Source: Candidatus Pelagisphaera phototrophica (GTDB taxonomy: Bacteria > Verrucomicrobiota > Verrucomicrobiia > Opitutales > Opitutaceae). Taken from it: DNA of 64,000 nucleotides. The translations under genes and the position numbers were made by a program. Numbering within the stretch: position 1 is the stretch's first letter; each line of letters opens with the position of its first letter. Below the pieces are notes generated by a model that was not told where the DNA came from, searched no databases, and was given only the letters and a program-made list of their open reading frames with translations. Below are positions 59,006-64,000 of the stretch, in pieces. The stretch spans positions 2,976,001-3,040,000 of the forward strand of contig NZ_CP076039.1 in NCBI RefSeq assembly GCF_014529625.1. The letters run 5' to 3'.

Positions 59006-59931
59006 GCCTAAAACAGAGTAACCATATTTTAACCGCCAGCGAATTGATCGATCAAACGAGCAAGAAAGACTTTCCGTGGTCTGCGTTCTACGAACTTACC
59101 AAGCCGCGCCTGAGCCTGCTCTCAGTGATCACAGCTCTCGTGGGCTATCTAGCCGCACTGCCCAGCCGAGACCTGACTTCCCTTCTCAATTTCCTTTGCG
59201 GCACCGCGCTTTGTGCTGCGGGAGCGGCAACATTGAATCAATGGCTCGAACGAGAGCCGGACTCGATTATGGAACGGACCCGCGAACGCCCCATTCCCGC
59301 TCGGCTGATAACGCCGCAAGTCGCCCTGGTCTTCGGTCTCGGCCTCTCAGTGGTCGGTTCTCTTCAGCTTTACTATGGAGCCAACCCACTCGCAGGACTC
59401 CTAGGGGCAGCCACGATCATCAGCTACGTGTTGATCTACACCCCCATGAAGAAGGCGACGCGCTGGGCAACTGAATTTGGGGCGATTCCCGGAGCGATCC
59501 CTCCTCTAATCGGCTGGGCAGCGGCTGAAGGGACCATCACGACTCTCGGCTGGATACTCTTCGGGATTCTGGCTATCTGGCAAATTCCTCACTTCATGGC
59601 AATCGCCTGGCTCTATCGCGATGACTACAAAAAGGGGGGATTCCCCATGCTGTCCGTTATCGACCAAGGAGGAGATCGTGTTGCTCGCTGGGCCGTGATC
59701 AATACAGTAGTGCTAGTTCCCGTAAGCCTGCTTCCCGTTTTCCTGGGGTACTGCCAATGGATCTACGGCATTGTCGCTACCGTATTTGGATTGTGGTTTC
59801 TGAAGCATGCATTGGCATTTACGCGATCGGAAAATCGCGAAGTCACAGCTAAGAGTTTGTTTCTGAACTCCATCCTCTACCTCCCAGCCGTGCTTTTTAG
59901 CTTGGTGATAGATCGCTGGATACAAGGGTAG
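59002..59931 (+). CDS. ctaB: Heme O synthase (protoheme IX farnesyltransferase)
   Basis: A 309-residue UbiA-family prenyltransferase, which attaches a farnesyl chain to heme B. Motif FYELTKPRLSLLSVITALVG begins the fold, NQWLEREPDSIMERTRERPI is the first Asp-rich motif (substrate and Mg), and IPHFMAIAWLYRDDYKKGGF is the second (YRDDY). Seven to nine spans. The ATG at 59002 overlaps the ctaA stop, giving coupled translation. Order ctaA-ctaB-DUF420 with SCO divergent is typical of cytochrome oxidase assembly loci. The oxidase structural genes (coxA-D) are outside the window. Confidence 0.95.
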   Translation: MSLKQSNHILTASELIDQTSKKDFPWSAFYELTKPRLSLLSVITALVGYLAALPSRDLTSLLNFLCGTALCAAGAATLNQWLEREPDSIMERTRERPIPARLITPQVALVFGLGLSVVGSLQLYYGANPLAGLLGAATIISYVLIYTPMKKATRWATEFGAIPGAIPPLIGWAAAEGTITTLGWILFGILAIWQIPHFMAIAWLYRDDYKKGGFPMLSVIDQGGDRVARWAVINTVVLVPVSLLPVFLGYCQWIYGIVATVFGLWFLKHALAFTRSENREVTAKSLFLNSILYLPAVLFSLVIDRWIQG

Positions 59932-59950
59932 CATTAATTTTACTGCACTT

Positions 59951-60394
59951 ATGGAAATTCATCAAATCCCCGCTCTCAACGCGATTCTGAACTCGATCGC
60001 AACCGTCCTAATCATTAGTGGACTCATCTGTATCAAAAAAAGGAACGAGAAAGTGCATCGCTCTTTCATGACGGCTGCATTGTTCGTATCGGTCTTATTC
60101 CTTGCCGGCTACCTTTTCCACAAATGGTCTGTCAATTGGCAAAACCGGTCGATTGGAGCCGAGGGAACCATCAAAAGCATTTATTTGCTGATGCTGTTTA
60201 CCCACGTTCTTCTGGCAATGGCGATTGTCCCACTCGTCCTAAGAACCTTCTTTCTGGCGATCAAGGGACGCTACGAATCCCATAAAAAGTGGGCTCGATG
60301 GACCTACCCGATCTGGCTTTATGTTTCCGTTACAGGAGTATTGGTTTACTTTTCGATATATGTTTGGTTTCCTCCTCTGGAAAGTGTCCCATAA
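59951..60394 (+). CDS. DUF420 membrane protein (cytochrome oxidase assembly)
   Basis: A 147-residue protein with four predicted spans and the DUF420 landmarks: ALNAILNSIATVLIISG, KKRNEKVHRSFMTAALFVS, IYLLMLFTHVLLAMAIVPLV, SHKKWARWTYPIWLYVSVTG. The two His residues (VHRS and THVLL) are conserved in the family. DUF420/CtaM-like proteins aid maturation of heme-copper oxidases. It lies 19 bases after ctaB on the same strand, so it is almost certainly co-transcribed. Confidence 0.9.
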   Translation: MEIHQIPALNAILNSIATVLIISGLICIKKRNEKVHRSFMTAALFVSVLFLAGYLFHKWSVNWQNRSIGAEGTIKSIYLLMLFTHVLLAMAIVPLVLRTFFLAIKGRYESHKKWARWTYPIWLYVSVTGVLVYFSIYVWFPPLESVP

Positions 60395-60586
60395 ATCCAA
60401 TTTCTTCGTTCTTTGGTCATATTTGAGATCCAAAATTCGTTTATTCGCATCGCAATACCCTCCGAGTATTCCTCAACTCGAAAGCCAAATTTTGAATCTC
60501 AGATACAACGACAAGACCTCTGAAGCAACTTATTGGACACTTTCTTAGAGTTTGTCTGAAGCAGTTTCGCTCTCCGACACAATCAC

Positions 60587-62383
60587 ATGACTTGGGAAAT
60601 CATCTTCGTATTCGCTCTGCTCGTCCTCGCACTGGCTAGTTTCGTCTGGGAAAAGCTCCCTCCTGACGTCACCGCCCTCTCCCTCTTCTCCATCCTGATC
60701 GTTTCGGGAATACTCTCTACTGAAAAGGCATTTAGCGTATTCTCAAATCCGGCTCCACTTACCGTTGGTGCGATGTTTATCATTAGCGCCGCACTTGACA
60801 AGTGCGGTGTCATCGATCGCCTAGGTTTCGGCTTGCAAGGTCTATCAAAACTCACGTATCGGCCCTTTATCCTAGTGATAATGCTACTAGCCGGAATTTT
60901 GTCCGCATTCATCAATAACACGCCGATTGTCGTTGTCTTGCTTCCCGTCGTATTAGCGCTCTCCAAAAAGATAGGAATCTCTGGATCCAAAGTTCTAATA
61001 CCGCTTTCCTATGCTTCGATTTTGGGAGGTACCTGCACTCTCCTAGGGACCAGCACAAACATCATCGTGAGCGGCGTAGCCGAAGCGGCGGGAGAAAAAC
61101 CACTGGGAATGTTCGAGTTCGCACTGGTAGGTCTTCCGCTTTTCATCGCCGGCCTGATTTATTTGACGATTTTCGGAAACAAGGTTCTCCCGACCCGAGA
61201 AACGTTAACGTCGATTCTGTCGGAAGATGAGAGACGGGAGTACATCACAGAGGCATTTGTAAACCACACCTCGACCGTCATCGGCAAAAGCCTAAAAGAG
61301 TCAGGGATTCAAGGCGTCAACGGTATCCGAGTCATCGATATCGTGCGGTCGGGATCTTCACTGCAAACGCGCTTGGACAGAGTCATTCTAGAGGAGGGCG
61401 ATCGCTTGGTGCTAGCTTGTCGGGCATCCGGAATCGCCAAAGCTCGAAGTATCTCTGGGCTCGATCTTGAAATAGAGGAGAAGCTTGGACTTGAACAAAT
61501 CGCAGCCCACGAGGGTATGATGGTTGAAGCGATCTTAGGGCCCAATTCCGATGTTCTAGGGAAGACCATCGAAGAAGTAAACTTCCGACAGCATTACCGC
61601 ATGGTTGTTCTGGCGGTACATCGGAGGGGAAAGAATCTTCGAGAGAAAATCGCTTCTCTAAGACTGGAGTTTGGGGATACCTTGCTCTTGCTGGGAACTG
61701 ACAACTCCATTCAGAACCTGCAAGCGAGTGAGGACATCATCCTGATGTCCAATAACGCCATTCAGTCCAAGACATCAAAATTGAAGATGGGACTGGTTGT
61801 TGCAGCTGTAGCGGGCGTTGTCATTTCAGCGGCTACAGGGATCGTGCCCATCGCCGTCGCGGCTATCGTCGCCTGCGTCGCTCTCTTTGTCACTGACTGC
61901 ATCCGCCCCAAGGACGGCTATGGGGCAGTCCAATGGAATCTTCTCTTCATCATCTACGGTATGCTGGGAATGGGTGTCGCAATGGAGGAAACCGGAGCCT
62001 CCTTGTTTTTGGCCAACAATTTGATCGGCACTGTTACTGGATTTGTGGCCCCCGAATGGCAGCCCTATGTCATGCTAGCGTGCGTGTACCTTCTGACGAA
62101 CGCGTTGACCGAATCGCTTTCTAACAACGCGGCCGCCGTTCTGATGGCCACACTTGCCGTTGGAATCGCTGAGACACTCGGGGTTAGCCTGCGGCCGTTC
62201 CTCTTCGCGGTAGCTATTGCCGCTTCCGCAAGTTTCGCAACGCCTATAGGCTATCAGACCAACACTTATGTCTACGGGGCGGGTGGGTACCGGTTTTCCG
62301 ATTTCACAAAGGCAGGGCTCCCGCTCAACATCATCTGCTTCATTACTTCAGTTTTCCTGATTCCCTTAATTTGGGAATTCTAG
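60587..62383 (+). CDS. SLC13-family permease with two RCK_C domains
   Basis: A 598-residue transporter. Half-transporter motifs are INNTPIVVVLLPVVLALSKK and GGTCTLLGTSTNIIVSGVAE (the SNT pair for Na and anion), then a soluble stretch (about 215-390) with two RCK_C domains (ESGIQGVNGIRVIDIVRSGS, GKTIEEVNFRQHYRMVVLAV), and the second half with ALTESLSNNAAAVLMATLAV. It carries sulfate, dicarboxylate or a similar anion. In contrast to the 785-residue transporter at 2531-4888, which has four RCK_C domains, it is the common two-domain type. The ATG at 60587 (MTWEIIFVFALLV) directly starts the first span. Confidence 0.9.
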   Translation: MTWEIIFVFALLVLALASFVWEKLPPDVTALSLFSILIVSGILSTEKAFSVFSNPAPLTVGAMFIISAALDKCGVIDRLGFGLQGLSKLTYRPFILVIMLLAGILSAFINNTPIVVVLLPVVLALSKKIGISGSKVLIPLSYASILGGTCTLLGTSTNIIVSGVAEAAGEKPLGMFEFALVGLPLFIAGLIYLTIFGNKVLPTRETLTSILSEDERREYITEAFVNHTSTVIGKSLKESGIQGVNGIRVIDIVRSGSSLQTRLDRVILEEGDRLVLACRASGIAKARSISGLDLEIEEKLGLEQIAAHEGMMVEAILGPNSDVLGKTIEEVNFRQHYRMVVLAVHRRGKNLREKIASLRLEFGDTLLLLGTDNSIQNLQASEDIILMSNNAIQSKTSKLKMGLVVAAVAGVVISAATGIVPIAVAAIVACVALFVTDCIRPKDGYGAVQWNLLFIIYGMLGMGVAMEETGASLFLANNLIGTVTGFVAPEWQPYVMLACVYLLTNALTESLSNNAAAVLMATLAVGIAETLGVSLRPFLFAVAIAASASFATPIGYQTNTYVYGAGGYRFSDFTKAGLPLNIICFITSVFLIPLIWEF

Positions 62384-62400
62384 AAAGCGGTTCAATCTGG

Positions 62401-63195
62401 TTATCGGTCCATCGCGGCAAGTATCTGCTCTAATATAGCAGGAGAACCGGCAGCATAGCCAAACGGTGGCTTCTTAACGTCAAATTGCATTAAAGGAAAT
62501 GGGTCTGAATCAAAATATTTGATATCGCCCTTCACCTCCCGAATCAATGCAACCCCTGCTGCAATGTCCCATGAATTGACCCGATGTGCGACGACCCCAT
62601 CCAGCCAGCCGACTGCGACATAGGCCAATTGGATCGCGCTACTACCCAAATTACGTATCTTAAACATTCGCTGCAAAGCGCGATCATCACTCTCTCTTTC
62701 GCCAATCTCGCAATGCTGCGCCCCCACGATGCTCTGAGCTGAGGGGGATTCAAAAGATACCTGAATTTTTCGGTCTCCAACGAAGACCCCGGCTCCAGGG
62801 CCTCCATGGATAAGCGATCGTGACATGTGGTCATAAATAATACCATAAACGGGAACCCCGTCCTTAAGCAGAGCCAACGAGATAGCGCAGGCAGGAATTC
62901 CTCGAGCGAAATTATTTGTTCCGTCAATGGGATCAACAAGCCATGTGTATTCAGTATCTAAAACAACGGTTCCCTTCTCCGGATCAGTCTCCTCACTCAG
63001 GAACAGATCTTCAGAAAATTGGCCTTTCAACTGCCTCTGCAACGCATTGGAAATATTCAGATCCGCCTCGGTCACCCTAGAACCATCGTACTTCCACTGG
63101 CTATCGACTCGTCCAAAACGGCTTTCAAAAAACTTAGCTTGCTCCTCTACAATCGAGCGACCTGCCGCTATCCTTTCTTCAATTTTTTGGAACAT
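62401..63195 (-). CDS. Inositol monophosphatase family protein
   Basis: A 264-residue Mg-dependent phosphatase. Metal-site motifs: EETDPEKG (first Glu), WLVDPIDGTNNFARG (the family hallmark DPIDGTxNF) and the late NSWDIAAGVALIREVKGD. The family includes inositol-1-phosphatase, 3'(2'),5'-bisphosphate nucleotidase (CysQ-like) and histidinol-phosphatase forms. The absence of an N-terminal extension and the standard length do not discriminate. A link to sulfate assimilation (removal of PAP) is conceivable in a sulfatase-rich genome, but is not shown by the sequence. It lies 36 bases downstream of the DAHP synthase gene on the same strand. Confidence 0.85.
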   Translation of the reverse strand: MFQKIEERIAAGRSIVEEQAKFFESRFGRVDSQWKYDGSRVTEADLNISNALQRQLKGQFSEDLFLSEETDPEKGTVVLDTEYTWLVDPIDGTNNFARGIPACAISLALLKDGVPVYGIIYDHMSRSLIHGGPGAGVFVGDRKIQVSFESPSAQSIVGAQHCEIGERESDDRALQRMFKIRNLGSSAIQLAYVAVGWLDGVVAHRVNSWDIAAGVALIREVKGDIKYFDSDPFPLMQFDVKKPPFGYAAGSPAILEQILAAMDR

Positions 63196-63231
63196 CGCTC
63201 GGTAACGGTCGATCGGCTGGCGAAAGAAAGC

Positions 63232-64000
63232 CTATTCTGAGCTTTCGGGCGGCGACTTGAGGTTCCAGATAGCTTGGCACTTCTCCATCAGCTGTCGAAA
63301 TGCTTCTGGAGTAATCGCTTGCTTGGGATCATCTCCCAACCCACGCGTTGGATCAATATTCGCTTCGATGCACAATCCATCCGCACCATAAGCGACCGCC
63401 GCCATGGAACAGGCCTCGACATACACCGATTTACCGACTGAGTGAGACGGATCTACCACAACCGGTGCCCAGGTCTTTTCCTTGATAAGCGGAGTGATCG
63501 ACTCGTCCGGATGATTTCGATAGCCTTCGAGACTGGGCAATGTTCCGCGAGGACAAAGCATCACATTCGGATTTCCAAAATTTACGATGTACTCCGCAGC
63601 CGAAATAAATTCGTTGATCGGACCAATGTGCCGTCCGCGCTTGAGCAGTACCACGGTGTTTTTCCCTGCTATCGCTTGCCCAACTTTTCGAAGCAGAGAG
63701 TAATTCAGCGCGTTGCGTGTACCGATTTGAAACATATCTACGCCTGCATCTAAGGCTAGCTTCAAATTTTCTTCATCCATCACCTCGGTGTTCACGGGAA
63801 GACCCGTCCGCCGCGCACCTTCCATTAATATGTCAAGAGCCTTATTGTCCCCTTGATAGGAGTAAGGGTTCGTTCTAGGCTTCCAAACTCCGCCTCTAAG
63901 CGCGTGAGCGCCAGCCTCCTTGAGGGCTTCCGCCGTTTCGTAAAATCGGTTTGGATTCGCAGGGTCTATCGTGCAAGGTCCCGCGATAGCGAGTAGTTCC
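63232..64000 (-). CDS. aroF: 3-deoxy-7-phosphoheptulonate (DAHP) synthase, N-terminus cut off by window edge
   Basis: The 255 residues seen, running in from the right edge, are the C-terminal part of the AroA-beta (Bacillus) type of DAHP synthase. The frame begins ELLAIAGPCTIDPANPNR and KPRTNPYSYQGDNK and continues across the ATG at 63825. Metal and substrate motifs: GPCTID, NTEVMDEEN, IGTRNALNY, LLKRGRHI and PVVVDPSHSVGKS. It condenses phosphoenolpyruvate and erythrose-4-phosphate in the first step of aromatic amino-acid synthesis. Bacillus-type enzymes often have a regulatory N-terminal domain, which would lie outside the window. The C-terminal tail (ESSE) is normal. The gene symbol is a class assignment. 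Confidence 0.9.
   Translation of the reverse strand, partial: ELLAIAGPCTIDPANPNRFYETAEALKEAGAHALRGGVWKPRTNPYSYQGDNKALDILMEGARRTGLPVNTEVMDEENLKLALDAGVDMFQIGTRNALNYSLLRKVGQAIAGKNTVVLLKRGRHIGPINEFISAAEYIVNFGNPNVMLCPRGTLPSLEGYRNHPDESITPLIKEKTWAPVVVDPSHSVGKSVYVEACSMAAVAYGADGLCIEANIDPTRGLGDDPKQAITPEAFRQLMEKCQAIWNLKSPPESSE

Overview
This window looks like a piece of a marine or brackish Verrucomicrobiota chromosome, probably class Opitutia (Puniceicoccales/Opitutales-like). That is an inference from gene content, not from a marker gene. The supporting content is many type I sulfatases, Gfo/Idh/MocA oxidoreductases with twin-arginine-like leaders, a ThuA-domain protein, proteins ending in a VPDTG variant of the VPDSG-CTERM sorting signal, and a long MoxR/DUF58/BatA-type operon. 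No rRNA, tRNA, CRISPR array, transposase or phage gene was found.

Layout. 1-7.3 kb: the 5' end of a sulfatase on the left edge, a decayed membrane-protein gene, a DEDDh exonuclease, a membrane coiled-coil protein, an SLC13 transporter with RCK_C domains convergent with a tandem universal stress protein, a DUF5069 protein and a DUF1826-like protein. 7.5-9.9 kb: a truncated VIT-family iron/manganese transporter followed by a 701-residue fusion of a ferritin-like DUF455 domain and an ATP-grasp ligase. 9.9-15.5 kb: a locally duplicated cluster in which four short membrane-anchored paralogues alternate with VPDTG-CTERM surface proteins. A fifth, more distant paralogue and a Sel1-repeat protein follow. 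Two of the paralogues have a hairpin that hides their ribosome-binding site. 15.5-16.2 kb is a gene graveyard.

16.2-40.5 kb is a mixed catabolic and housekeeping region. It holds a lipoprotein, an RluA-type pseudouridine synthase, a frameshifted SGNH-like gene, a beta-hydroxyacid dehydrogenase, two Gfo/Idh/MocA proteins, an FKBP isomerase, a NagA fragment, four sulfatases, an ADP-ribosylglycohydrolase, an ArfB-like release factor, a cold-shock protein, an aldolase fused to a decayed dehydrogenase, a ThuA protein, a clearly dead secreted-protein gene and an SMP-30/gluconolactonase. The enzyme set fits breakdown of sulfated polysaccharide and oxidation of the resulting sugars.

40.7-55.4 kb is one collinear eight-gene block: TPR metallopeptidase, DUF4159, MoxR, DUF58, BatA-like vWA, a 1254-residue DUF4175-like coiled-coil protein, a second vWA/glutamine-amidotransferase-like membrane protein and a caspase-fold-like protein. 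Most junctions are ATGA overlaps or 30-45 base gaps. 56-60.4 kb holds a BI-1 family protein and a cytochrome oxidase biogenesis set (SCO with a CusF-like domain, divergent from heme A synthase, heme O synthase and DUF420). 60.6-64 kb holds a second SLC13/RCK_C transporter, an inositol-monophosphatase-family enzyme and the C-terminal part of DAHP synthase running off the right edge.

A palindromic intergenic repeat recurs at four places (16.1, 23.1, 35.9 and 56.9 kb). At least seven genes are truncated, frameshifted or decayed, so the accessory part of this genome seems to be turning over quickly.
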